A DNA stretch of 64,000 nucleotides from an uncultured bacterium (GTDB lineage Bacteria; Bacillota_I; Bacilli_A; RFN20; CAG-826): NCBI GenBank assembly GCA_949296775.1, contig CASFQA010000001.1, positions 186,001 through 250,000 of the forward strand, read 5' to 3'. The notes beneath the pieces were generated by a model that searched no databases, was not told the origin of the DNA, and worked only from the letters and a program-made list of their open reading frames with translations. Below, piece after piece: positions 1 through 7,015 of the stretch. The position numbers and the translations under genes are program-made. Every line of letters begins with the position of its first letter. The stretch's first letter is position 1.

Positions 1-298
1 AGCCGTGCGAAACGCCCTGGAAGAAAGTGCTTCATTTTCTTTGGGAATACCCGTTTTCCTATTTTTTCATTTAGTCTGAGAACTGGGGAGGAAAGTGTTT
101 TCGAGTGGGGGAAAATAAGGCTTGCATTCACTGATAAAAATTCGATAAAACGTCAATTTCTTAGTAAAAAATATATTAATTTGAACGCGATAGTCTGCGC
201 AAACCACGGAATCTTCAAAAAAGTTAGTGTGCGCATATCCTTAGAAAACGTTGAAAACATTAGAAAATATGGTAATATTTCTCTTGCAGGGAGTTGAT
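1..298. other. AT-rich intergenic region
   Basis: This stretch is clearly richer in A+T than the rest of the window. No open reading frame with a credible start, no tRNA-like fold and no strong terminator is visible. A purine-rich AGGGAG at 288-293 is the ribosome binding site of the next gene. A TTGCAT at 122-127 has no good -10 box 17 bases downstream, so no promoter is called. Confidence 0.5.
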
Positions 299-1666
299 AT
301 GATTCTTAAACGTAAAATTTATCAGAAATTGGTGGATTGGAAAAATCAGTCCCAAGGTCAGACCGCCTTGCTGATTGAAGGGGCTCGCCGAATTGGAAAA
401 TCCACCATTGTTGAGCGATTTGCGCGAGAACAATACCGGTCGTATATCCTGATCAATTTCAGCGAATCGGTTTCGAAATTCGTCCGGGATTCCTTTGACG
501 ATCTCCGGCGGCTCGACGAGTTCTTCCAAAACCTTTCCGCCGACACCGGCGTCACTCTTTATCCGCGGGAAAGCCTCATCATATTCGATGAAGTCCAGCG
601 CTTCCCAAGGGCCCGCGAGGCGATTAAGTTCCTAGTCGCCGATGGCCGTTATGACTACATCGAGACCGGCTCGCTTATCTCCATTAAGGAAAGCGTCGCC
701 GACATCGTTATTCCCTCGGAAGAGAAGTCCCTTCTGATGTACCCACTTGATTTCGAGGAGTTCCTGTGGGCGGCGGGGGAGGAACCCTTGCTGTCTCTGA
801 TTAAGGCTAAGGTCGAAGCCCGGGAACCGCTGGCGAACGAATTGCATAATCGGGCGATGCGGCTTTTCAGCGAATACCTCATCGTCGGCGGCATGCCTCA
901 AAGCGTTGCCGCTTTCTTCGATAATCACCGCGATTTTTCCAAAAGCGACGAGCAAAAACGGGATGTTCTGAAGCTTTATTCCAATGATGTTCGCAAAGCC
1001 GAAGTCAAGTATCGAGACAAAGTCGCCTATATTTTCAGCCATATCCCCGATTTCCTTTCGACCGGGGCCAAAAATGTCAAGGTACGTCAAGACGCTCCAG
1101 CCCAAGGCTGGGGAACATACCGCCAGGCTTTCTTTTGGCTGGGTGATTCGATGATGGCGAATCTCTGCTATCGTTGCTCTGATCCCAATGTCGGGTTTGC
1201 GCTGAACGTGGACGAGAAACGGCTCAAATGCTATTTAGGCGACACCGGATTGCTTTTCTCGATGGCCTTCTCGGAGTCGGAAATAAAGAAGCTGTCGCTC
1301 TATCGGGATTTCCTCAGCGGCCGATTGGCCATCAATAAGGGGATGTTCTTCGAGAATGCCGTGGCCCAGATACTGGTGGCCAAAGGCAGCCGCCTCTTTT
1401 TCTACGATGAGCAAGATCGAGTCAGCCACCGGCCGACGATGGAGATTGATTTCCTGCTAAGCAACGAGTCGCGTTCGCATTACCGGATCTTTCCCCTTGA
1501 GGTCAAAAGCTCGAAGAATTACACGACCTCTTCCTTGGATGGGTTCGCTTCTAAATTTCCCAAGCGGATTGGAATGCGGTTGCTGGTCCATCCGAAGCAA
1601 TTCGCCCTTGAGGATGGGTTGGTCAAATTGCCTCCCTATATGCTGCCTTTCTTCGATTTTGAGTGA
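299..1666 (+). CDS. AAA+ ATPase with C-terminal DUF4143 (455 aa)
   Basis: This is a cytoplasmic P-loop ATPase of the AAA/DUF4143 family, common as solitary accessory genes whose cellular role is not established. A Walker A motif (GARRIGKST) lies near residue 30 and a Walker B (SLIIFDEVQRF) near residue 95. The C-terminal part carries the DUF4143 features, including the EIDFLL...PLEVKSS stretch near residues 400-420, which resembles a restriction-like fold. I chose the ATG at 299 because AGGGAG lies 5 bases before it; an ATG at 251 has no such site. It has no operon partner. The family call is firm, the function unknown. Confidence 0.85.
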   Translation: MILKRKIYQKLVDWKNQSQGQTALLIEGARRIGKSTIVERFAREQYRSYILINFSESVSKFVRDSFDDLRRLDEFFQNLSADTGVTLYPRESLIIFDEVQRFPRAREAIKFLVADGRYDYIETGSLISIKESVADIVIPSEEKSLLMYPLDFEEFLWAAGEEPLLSLIKAKVEAREPLANELHNRAMRLFSEYLIVGGMPQSVAAFFDNHRDFSKSDEQKRDVLKLYSNDVRKAEVKYRDKVAYIFSHIPDFLSTGAKNVKVRQDAPAQGWGTYRQAFFWLGDSMMANLCYRCSDPNVGFALNVDEKRLKCYLGDTGLLFSMAFSESEIKKLSLYRDFLSGRLAINKGMFFENAVAQILVAKGSRLFFYDEQDRVSHRPTMEIDFLLSNESRSHYRIFPLEVKSSKNYTTSSLDGFASKFPKRIGMRLLVHPKQFALEDGLVKLPPYMLPFFDFE

Positions 1667-1680
1667 TTCGCTTTATTTTC

Positions 1681-1709
1681 TTGCATAAGCAAGAGGGTTC
1701 GCCTAATAT
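1681..1709 (+). promoter_or_regulatory. rpsO promoter
   Basis: TTGCAT at 1681-1686 and TAATAT at 1704-1709 are separated by exactly 17 bases. The alaS promoter has the same two hexamers, the same spacing and the same bases GCC before the -10 box. Transcription should start near 1716. Confidence 0.7.
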
Positions 1710-1715
1710 ATGCCC

Positions 1716-1795
1716 TGCAGCTTGTCTGGGCCAGCAAGACGATTTCTCCGCTTGCGGCGCGGGCAATGCCAAGTGAAAAGAAAGGAGAAAACACC
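1716..1795 (+). promoter_or_regulatory. rpsO 5' leader, possible S15 autoregulatory region
   Basis: About 80 bases separate the predicted start of transcription from the rpsO start codon and carry GC-rich complementary segments (for example around CTGCAGC and CCGCTTGCGGC). S15 represses its own translation through leader RNA structures in several bacterial groups. No known S15 leader class was recognised here, so the role is inferred from position and length. Confidence 0.3.
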
Positions 1796-2065
1796 ATGGC
1801 CCTTAGCAAAGAAGAGACCTTAGCCCTCGTCAAGAAGTACGGCAAGGACGAGAAGGACACCGGCTCGACCGAAGTCCAAATCGCCATCCTCACTTCCCGG
1901 ATCAAGGCCCTCACCGAGCACTTGAAAGCCAACCACGGGGACGCCGCGAGCCACCGCAGCCTGCTCATCCTCGTCGGCAAGCGCCGCAGCCTGCTCGACT
2001 ACTTAGCCCGGAACGACGCCGAGAGGTACACCAACCTCATCGCCTCGCTTGGGATCCGTAAGTAA
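1796..2065 (+). CDS. rpsO: Ribosomal protein S15 (89 aa)
   Basis: S15 binds the central domain of 16S rRNA early in 30S assembly. The 89-residue length is the family norm, and the protein shows the conserved STEVQIAILT, the HRSLL helix and a C-terminal KRRSLLDYL segment. The ATG at 1796 is preceded by AAAGGAG; an in-frame start 30 bases upstream would give a tail not found in S15. The gene is monocistronic, with its own promoter and a strong terminator. In many Firmicutes rpsO precedes pnp; here the lipoprotein island (2.1-6.9 kb) lies between them, suggesting an insertion into an ancestral rpsO-pnp neighbourhood. Confidence 0.97.
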   Translation: MALSKEETLALVKKYGKDEKDTGSTEVQIAILTSRIKALTEHLKANHGDAASHRSLLILVGKRRSLLDYLARNDAERYTNLIASLGIRK

Positions 2066-2073
2066 TAAGGACG

Positions 2074-2098
2074 CCGCCCTTCGGGGCGGTTTTCTTTT
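2074..2098 (+). terminator. rpsO intrinsic terminator
   Basis: A six-base-pair stem (CCGCCC and GGGCGG) with a TTCG tetraloop is followed by TTTTCTTTT. Confidence 0.9.
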
Positions 2099-2134
2099 AT
2101 GATCCAAAGCTTTTCCTTACGCCAGAACGATTGA

Positions 2135-2146
2135 TACAATGAGGCT
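2135..2146 (+). promoter_or_regulatory. -10 box of a leaderless lipoprotein gene
   Basis: TACAAT at 2135-2140, preceded by TGA (extended -10), ends six bases before the ATG at 2147. With normal spacing RNA synthesis would begin at the A of the start codon. The paralogous gene at 5843 has the same arrangement, in a well-conserved upstream block. Confidence 0.55.
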
Positions 2147-2746
2147 ATGGGAAAGCGATTGAAGGGACTGATTTATTTGCCAATCGTATCGCTTTTGGCC
2201 GGCTGTTCTTTAAGCGATCAGCTTTATGGCGGTGACTTTGCGTATGATTTAGAATCAAGCATGGCCGTTTGCGTTATAAGAAATACCCCAGACCATGATG
2301 CCATCTCACCATTTCCTTTGCCTGATGCTGCCGTTTTTTCTTTGCGTCCCATTCAAAAATCCGAATACGAAGCCGCCAATGGATACAATTGTCTCAAGTC
2401 CCACCCCTCCAATCCGTTAACCACGGTGCTTTATTATGGGTTCGAATTGATTTTGACTTTTGGCGATTCCGCGATCAGAATGAATATGCATGACGCCGGG
2501 GTAGGCGTGGCCCACGATACCTATGCCCTGGATTTTGCTAATTCCCCCTTCGATCAAAGCGTAAGGTCGGGTCAGCTTTGGATGATGGACTCCGAAAAGC
2601 CGGAAATAAGGTTCCACGTTGATGTAAAAAAGGATTTCTACGTCGCGTTTTCGTTAATCTTCAATCGATTATCGACCGTTACCATTTCGGGAGAACGGTC
2701 AGATTCTTCTACGTCAAAATTAAGGGAGAATATTTATGTTTACTGA
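2147..2746 (+). CDS. Lipoprotein of a local paralogous family, copy 1 (199 aa)
   Basis: The protein begins MGKRLKGL with a hydrophobic segment and a lipobox (SLLAGC, Cys at about residue 20), so it is probably exported and lipid-anchored. The mature part opens with a YGGDFAY motif shared with the copy at 5843 and the decayed copy at 3454. A second conserved block, LDFANSPFD...GQLWMMD, sits near residues 125-145. No known domain was recognised. The ATG at 2147 lies six bases after a -10 box, and only a weak GAGG is present. The partner gene overlaps its last 11 bases. Confidence 0.75.
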   Translation: MGKRLKGLIYLPIVSLLAGCSLSDQLYGGDFAYDLESSMAVCVIRNTPDHDAISPFPLPDAAVFSLRPIQKSEYEAANGYNCLKSHPSNPLTTVLYYGFELILTFGDSAIRMNMHDAGVGVAHDTYALDFANSPFDQSVRSGQLWMMDSEKPEIRFHVDVKKDFYVAFSLIFNRLSTVTISGERSDSSTSKLRENIYVY

Positions 2747-3017
2747 TTTAATGGCCGTTCTTGCCTTGCTCAACGCTTCACCGCAAATTGAAAGTCCAGT
2801 GGTTTATCGTAATCAAGCCGAAGCATTGGCCTCGATTTCCGACTCGCATGTTATTGATTCCTCTAGTTCGCTTCCGATTGTTGCGAACAAAGGCGAAGGC
2901 ACAGATGCTTTATCCGATACTGAATTGGAGACGTATTTGGTAAGCACATACGGAAATGAAGGATATTCAGAATGGGACAAGGACCCTTCCTTTTGCGGGA
3001 GACGGAGGTTGGGTTGA
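2736..3017 (+). pseudogene. Partner gene of lipoprotein copy 1, 3' end replaced by IS remnant
   Basis: The frame starts at the ATG at 2736 with AAGGGAG before it. Its start (MFTDLMAVLALLNA...PVVYRNQAEALAS) matches the start of the gene at 6454 (MISEALMALAG...PVIYENQAAAIS), so it is the second gene of the duplicated pair. The last residues (from about 2999, GRRRLG) come from sequence homologous to the IS30-like remnant at 5745, which implies the native 3' end is lost. It may still be translated as a 93-residue protein. Function is unknown. Confidence 0.55.
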
Positions 3018-3173
3018 CGTTGGGCGAAGGCGATCTCGGCCGCCTTCTGCCGGTGGGCGACGCCGATTCGGACCATCTTCCTCTTTTCGAAGGCGAACCG
3101 GCGGCATGGTCGCGTTGCCATATTTGGCATCCTTTCGTTTCTTTGATGGGGACGGGGAGATTTTTGCATCCAA
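2999..3173 (-). mobile_element. IS30-like transposase 5' fragment, copy 1
   Basis: About 175 bases are closely similar to 5568-5743. Read on the minus strand they encode the start of an IS30-type transposase: a FEKRKMVRIGV...KAAEIAF segment, then a helix-turn-helix resembling NVSPTSVSRE at the other copy. The frame is broken between the helices. The fragment is joined on one side to the partner gene and on the other to a 3' piece of a lipoprotein gene, so no inverted repeats or target duplication remain. The family is inferred by eye. Confidence 0.5.
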
Positions 3174-3383
3174 CCGCCGGATCTTTATTCGGGGACTATC
3201 GTCTCTTCGATTATTTTTGGCGCCGGGCATTTTACCTTCGATTTAATAAATATGGATCGACCTTGTTTCGAAATCGTCAGGGTCGATGAGCAAAATAATT
3301 TTGTTTATTTCCTTGATTTATTCTTCTCTCGGCAGACCAAGGAAACGATTTCCGGAGTCAAGAGTTATTTTCCGAAAGTCTGA
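3174..3383 (+). pseudogene. 3' fragment of a lipoprotein gene (copy like 5843)
   Basis: About 205 bases are nearly identical to 6210-6415, the last third of the lipoprotein gene at 5843; both contain ATTTAATAAATATGGATCG and a GGAGTCAAGAGTTAT block. The first two thirds are missing, and the fragment starts directly at the end of the IS30-like remnant. In the intact locus about 465 bases separate the corresponding points, so this junction looks like a deletion after duplication. Confidence 0.75.
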
Positions 3384-3453
3384 TGGGCTTAGCAAAAACC
3401 GCTAAGCGTCCGGCTATTGCGGCCCTTTCGGAAAGATGGCATAGGATTTGCGC

Positions 3454-4012
3454 GTGAAAGCAATCGAATCGACTGATGATTTGCGAATCATTTTGTTTTT
3501 TTGGTCGGCTGTCTTTGGGCGTTCAGTTTTACGGCGGGGATTTCGATTATGGCTATGAGGCCAGCCGCGTTTACTGCACGTTGAAGTTTTCCTTTCCCTT
3601 TGATGCCTTTTCGCCTTTGCTCTTCTTGCAAGCAGCTGAGTTCGCTTTGATTCGAATCGGAAAGGAATGATACCAAGAGCCGAGCGGCAGCCATTGCCGG
3701 CAATCCCGTCTCGCTAAATGGGTTGATGACCCTGTTTTATTAGAAGGCCGGCTTGAATTGGCTTTTGATGGCGCGATCACCCGATTTGCTTTCGACAACG
3801 GCGGGAAAGGACGCGCCGATAGCCATTTTTCGGACTTTGGCAATTCGCCATTCGATTACGAAAACGGCATCGGAACATTGTGGATGCCGGATTTTCAGAA
3901 TCCAAAGATATCGTTCCCTGTATCTTAACGATAAGGAAACTGTTGTTTACTCTTTTTTGGCTATTCACCGACCGTTACCATTTTGGGGCCGGGGTCGTAT
4001 TCTTGCGCCGCA
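3454..4012 (+). pseudogene. Decayed third copy of the lipoprotein gene
   Basis: The start aligns base for base with the lipoprotein at 2147 (GTGAAAGCAATCGAATCGAC against ATGGGAAAGCGATTGAAGGG), and a degenerate -10 box (TAGGAT, 3442-3447) sits exactly six bases before the GTG. Reading in more than one frame recovers FYGGDFDYGYE, an FPFDAFSP stretch, then DFGNSPFD...GTLWMPDFQNPKISF, which match the blocks of copy 1. In-frame stops and frameshifts (for example TGA at 3472) show it is not functional. Confidence 0.75.
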
Positions 4013-4018
4013 AATGGA

Positions 4019-4261
4019 TTAGCGATCGCCCGCCGATATATCCTTTTCGGTCTTCTTGAGTTTCTTCCTTCGGCTTATCTCGTCGATGACGCAGATGACG
4101 GCGCAGGCTATTAGCAAGACGAGCGAGACCCCAAACAAAATCCAGAAGAGGTAGTGCAAAAACGGGCTGTATAGCATATCCCAATTTTGCAGCAGCTCAT
4201 TGACTCCGTAGAATGTCGAAGCGGCGAATATGACGCTTAGGCAGGCGATAATTCTCGACAT
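4019..4261 (-). CDS. Small two-helix membrane protein (80 aa)
   Basis: Two hydrophobic segments (about residues 2-20 and 35-58) are followed by a basic, charged tail (SRRKKLKKTEKD). AAGGAGG lies six bases before the ATG, and the gene starts 18 bases after the stop of the secreted-protein gene upstream, so the two probably share a transcript. Gene pairs of an exported protein and a small membrane protein can be effector-immunity or secretion-helper pairs, but nothing in the sequence decides this. Family unknown. Confidence 0.65.
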   Translation of the reverse strand: MSRIIACLSVIFAASTFYGVNELLQNWDMLYSPFLHYLFWILFGVSLVLLIACAVICVIDEISRRKKLKKTEKDISAGDR

Positions 4262-4279
4262 TTATGTTCCTCCTTAACC

Positions 4280-5149
4280 TTAATAGAAATAGCCTAACGA
4301 CCCATTTTCGACTAACTGCTTGGCGAAGAGGCTATGTCCATTTTTCTTGGTGTTCTGATAGCAGATACCGTAATAGCAGCGGAAGGCGTCGGAGCTCATG
4401 TTGGTGGCGCTATTGTCCATCTCAAAGAGAATATGGCAATCGATGTTGTAGGAGAGGGCGCCGGCGACTTTATTATTTTCTACGAGGTAAGACCATTGCA
4501 TTTCGTCGCCATTCCCGCGGTCGGCTTGGTAAGAAAGAGCGGGGTCATCGACGGTGCTGGATTTCGATTTCTCGAAAGCGAAAGATAACTTGGTCGATTG
4601 CTCGGATGAGGCCTCAATTTTAATAAGCCCTCCGTTACCTAACTCGATCGATTGCCCTTTGGTGTATTCTTTTGAAAGAGTGAACCCAAATTTTGATGTT
4701 ATGGTGGTGGTGACATTGGACGAGCGAGGCCAAGAAGTCAGGACTTTGATGTTCCCGGATTTTCTCCAGCCTTCGTTGTATGCGCCCAATTCGGCGTGGA
4801 AATACCCGTTTTTCAAGTACCCCTCAGCGAAGGGCTTACCGTTGACCTGCAAGCTATTGTTCAGCTTTGCCTGATATCCGGGGACGAAGGTCACGGACGG
4901 ATTGTAAATATAAAGATTGCTCCGTTCGGTGTAGGGTAGCTTGTACACTTTTTGCTCGACATAAGCGTATCCGTCCTCGCTTTCCAAAATCGTGACTGGC
5001 TTATACGAGTATATCAAAGCGTAATCTTCGACATTAATACTCGTAGAGGTCGAGCAGACTGCCGCTGATTCTTCTTTCGGAGCCAAAGGCTCGGCAATGC
5101 CGGATGACGTAAGGCTGGTAGCGCAAGTCATTAACAATGATCCAATCAT
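4280..5149 (-). CDS. Predicted secreted beta-rich protein (289 aa)
   Basis: I take the ATG at 5149, preceded by AAAGGAGG; an upstream in-frame ATG lacks a binding site. The N-terminus (MIGSLLMTCATSLTSSG) looks like a short export signal, possibly with Cys9 as a weak lipid-attachment site. The rest is rich in Ser, Thr, Asn and alternating polar and hydrophobic residues (SSNVTTTITSKFGFTLSKEY near residues 145-165), typical of beta-sheet exported proteins. The pattern is loosely like beta-pore-forming toxins, but no diagnostic motif supports that. Transcribed from its own promoter, against the neighbouring lipoprotein genes. Confidence 0.6.
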   Translation of the reverse strand: MIGSLLMTCATSLTSSGIAEPLAPKEESAAVCSTSTSINVEDYALIYSYKPVTILESEDGYAYVEQKVYKLPYTERSNLYIYNPSVTFVPGYQAKLNNSLQVNGKPFAEGYLKNGYFHAELGAYNEGWRKSGNIKVLTSWPRSSNVTTTITSKFGFTLSKEYTKGQSIELGNGGLIKIEASSEQSTKLSFAFEKSKSSTVDDPALSYQADRGNGDEMQWSYLVENNKVAGALSYNIDCHILFEMDNSATNMSSDAFRCYYGICYQNTKKNGHSLFAKQLVENGSLGYFY

Positions 5150-5177
5150 CTTTAGCCTCCTTTTAATAGACACATAT

Positions 5178-5206
5178 ATAATACAATACCAATGTCGTCT
5201 ATTCAA
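5178..5206 (-). promoter_or_regulatory. Promoter of the minus-strand secreted-protein operon
   Basis: Read on the minus strand, TTGAAT (5206-5201) and TATTAT (5183-5178) are 17 bases apart, about 29 bases before the start codon and upstream of an AAAGGAGG site. Confidence 0.6.
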
Positions 5207-5246
5207 CAGCTTTCCAGCATTTGGTTATATCGGCTTGATTAAAAAC

Positions 5247-5313
5247 GTCATGTCCTGTTTTTGGTTTCGTTTAGAAGTCATGTCCTGCCTCCGGTTAAAA
5301 TAGTGACGTCCTG
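5247..5313. repeat. Three spaced direct repeats of GTCATGTCCTG
   Basis: GTCATGTCCTG occurs at 5247-5257 and 5277-5287, and the variant GTGACGTCCTG at 5303-5313. The spacings are 30 and 26 bases. They lie between the minus-strand operon promoter and the IS30-like remnant, so they may be remains of the element's end or binding sites; neither is shown. Confidence 0.5.
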
Positions 5314-5319
5314 CCCGTC

Positions 5320-5745
5320 CCCCGAAGGGAGAGATCAAACGGACAAATACAGAAGACACCCCAAAGGAGACGTATCCGCCATAGCCGGCCCCTGGCCGCG
5401 GCTCGTTCTTCCGGAACGCGGCCGTCTGCTCGGCGGCCGTCGGGTTGTAGGCGAGGCTGCGCGCATGCTTATTGGGGCATCCCTCGTAGACTACGGGCAG
5501 CGTTGGGCCCTCTCGCGTTCGACCGTCCCGTCGCCGTCGGGGACCCGGTTCCTCTTACTCTCGCGTGAGACGGAGGTTGGGCTGACGTTGGTGGCGAAGG
5601 CGATTTGGGCCGCCTTCTGCCGGTGGGCGACGCCGATTTGGATCACCTTCCTCTATTCGAAGGCGAACCGATGGCATGGTTGCGTTGCCATATCCTATGT
5701 CCTTTCGTTTCTTTGGTGGGAAACGGGGACATTTTTGCATCCGAC
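5320..5745 (-). mobile_element. Degenerate IS30-type transposase gene, longer remnant
   Basis: Read on the minus strand from about 5745, the translation gives HRFAFE, an in-frame TAG, then RKVIQIGVAHRQKAAQIAFA and NVSPTSVSRESKRNR. This resembles the helix-turn-helix start of IS30-family transposases (usually ...SPSTISREIKRN). After a frame change it gives VVYEGCPNKHARSLAYNPTA, resembling the Cys-containing segment of the same family. The DDE catalytic core is absent. The first 175 bases are repeated at 2999-3173. Family assignment is by eye and needs a profile search. Confidence 0.5.
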
Positions 5746-5830
5746 CAACGCTTGTTGGCCGAATGTCTAACGGCGGAGGCTTTCGAAAGTGGCGTTCCTT
5801 TACTTATATGCTTTTCCTCTGAAAGATTGA

Positions 5831-5842
5831 TAGAATGAGCCT
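5831..5842 (+). promoter_or_regulatory. -10 box of leaderless lipoprotein copy 2
   Basis: TAGAAT at 5831-5836, preceded by TGA, ends six bases before the ATG at 5843. The block GCTTTTCCT...GATTGATAnAATGAGnCT is shared with the 2147 copy. Confidence 0.55.
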
Positions 5843-6433
5843 ATGGGAAAGCGATTGAAGGGACTGGTTTATTTGCATATCATCGGCATTTTCCTTCTCG
5901 GATGCAGCCCTTTGAAGCAGATTTACGGCGGCGATTTCGCCTATCTTCCGTCTCGAAGCGGCGCTTACCCAGTTGGCTCTGGCGGTGGGGAGGAAAACCG
6001 CCTGCCGGATAGTTATATGCCGGATGAGGCTTCTTTGCGACTTGAGCCATTATCCAAACAAGAGTTTTTGGAACTCGATGGTTTGAACTCGATTCAGTCC
6101 AACATGATTGGGTTCGCCGGGACTACCCTTTATTACGAGATTCAGTTCTCAGCCAAGAAAGGGGAGATAGAGGAGAGAGTTCAATTAAGAGTTGAATCGG
6201 CCAGCACTCAACCGCCGGATCTTTATTCGGGGACGATCGTCTCTTCCCTAATTTTCGGCGCTGGGCATTTCGCCTTCGATTTAATAAATATGGATCGACC
6301 TTATTTCGAAATCGTCAGGGCGGACGAGCCTAATGATTTAGTTTATTTCCTTGATCTGTTCTTCTCTCGGCAGACCAAGGAAACAATTTCCGGAGTCAAG
6401 AGTTATGTTCCCAACGCACGCTATAATAATTAA
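5843..6433 (+). CDS. Lipoprotein of the local paralogous family, copy 2 (196 aa)
   Basis: The start MGKRLKGLVYL is almost identical to copy 1 and leads into a lipobox (IFLLGC, Cys at about residue 21), so the product is probably anchored to the membrane surface. It shares IYGGDFAY at the start of the mature part and a C-terminal half containing AFDLINMDRPYFEI and FFSRQTKETISGVKSY. The central portion has diverged strongly from copy 1. It is intact, leaderless by promoter geometry, and followed after 20 bases by the damaged partner gene. No known domain was recognised. Confidence 0.75.
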   Translation: MGKRLKGLVYLHIIGIFLLGCSPLKQIYGGDFAYLPSRSGAYPVGSGGGEENRLPDSYMPDEASLRLEPLSKQEFLELDGLNSIQSNMIGFAGTTLYYEIQFSAKKGEIEERVQLRVESASTQPPDLYSGTIVSSLIFGAGHFAFDLINMDRPYFEIVRADEPNDLVYFLDLFFSRQTKETISGVKSYVPNARYNN

Positions 6434-6453
6434 AGACAGCGAGGAGGATATTT

Positions 6454-6896
6454 ATGATCTCAGAAGCGTTAATGGCATTGGCGGGGCTGGGTGGTGGAGT
6501 CGGTATTCCTGGTAGCCTTCCGGTAATTTACGAGAATCAAGCCGCGGCCATATCCGCGACGACTACCGGGATGCTTATGTTCGTTATGATTTCAAACGAA
6601 AGATAAAATCGTTGTGCCTTCGGCTGAATGTATGGAACGCCAATGATTTTAATCCTAGTGGAAATCGCTATTGTGTTTTGAAACTTTTTAGGAAAGACGG
6701 GATGTTGGACTATCCTTACAATATTTCGCTCGACGGGCTTTCGACGTCCTACGACTCGCCATCTTGCTTTCGGCCTTCGTTCCTAAAAGAAGATTATGGC
6801 TTTTCGCTTAACGTTTGGTCCGACATTGGTCTCGGTTCAGGGCGGAATAGGGGGAGGCTGGTTATCCAAGGCGTTTCGGTTTGCTTCGCCGATTGA
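6454..6896 (+). pseudogene. Partner gene of lipoprotein copy 2, frameshifted
   Basis: A strong GAGGAGG precedes the ATG at 6454. The frame reads MISEALMALAGLGGG...PVIYENQAAAIS and then stops at 6606 after 50 codons. The overlapping frame (open from about 6545) reads RDDYRDAYVRYDFKRKIK and continues to LVIQGVSVCFAD with a stop at 6894-6896. One frameshift near 6540-6550 would join them into a protein of about 145 residues. The first 30 residues match the partner of copy 1. Function unknown. A deletion may accompany the frameshift, since copy 1 is longer in the middle. Confidence 0.6.
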
Positions 6897-6949
6897 TTGA
6901 TTTAGTGGAAACGAAATTAACGAAGGCCGTTGATTCGCCTTTGTTCCTT

Positions 6950-6965
6950 TTCCCTATAGAGGGAA
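6950..6965 (+). promoter_or_regulatory. Hairpin in the pnp upstream region
   Basis: TTCCCT and AGGGAA form a six-base-pair stem around ATAG, 50 bases before the pnp start. pnp mRNAs are often autoregulated through leader hairpins; there is no T-run, so it is unlikely to be a terminator. The role is a guess. The rest of 6897-7015 shows no other feature. Confidence 0.3.
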
Positions 6966-7015
6966 GAAGCCAAGGGTGATAACATATGCACTGTTTGAGA
7001 ATAAAGGAAAAAAGA

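Noticed and set aside
4280-5149. Assignment of the secreted protein as an aerolysin- or ETX-like pore-forming toxin
   Set aside because: Only the alternating Ser/Thr pattern is suggestive; no diagnostic motif could be seen.
5261-5770. Plus-strand frame of 169 codons in the transposase remnant
   Set aside because: Its translation has no resemblance to known proteins, while the minus strand gives recognisable transposase segments.
6454-6606. The GLGGG near residue 12 of the partner protein as a double-glycine leader for the C39 peptidase
   Set aside because: The leader would be far too short, the expected hydrophobic and acidic residues are missing, and the gene is frameshifted and 54 kb from the peptidase.
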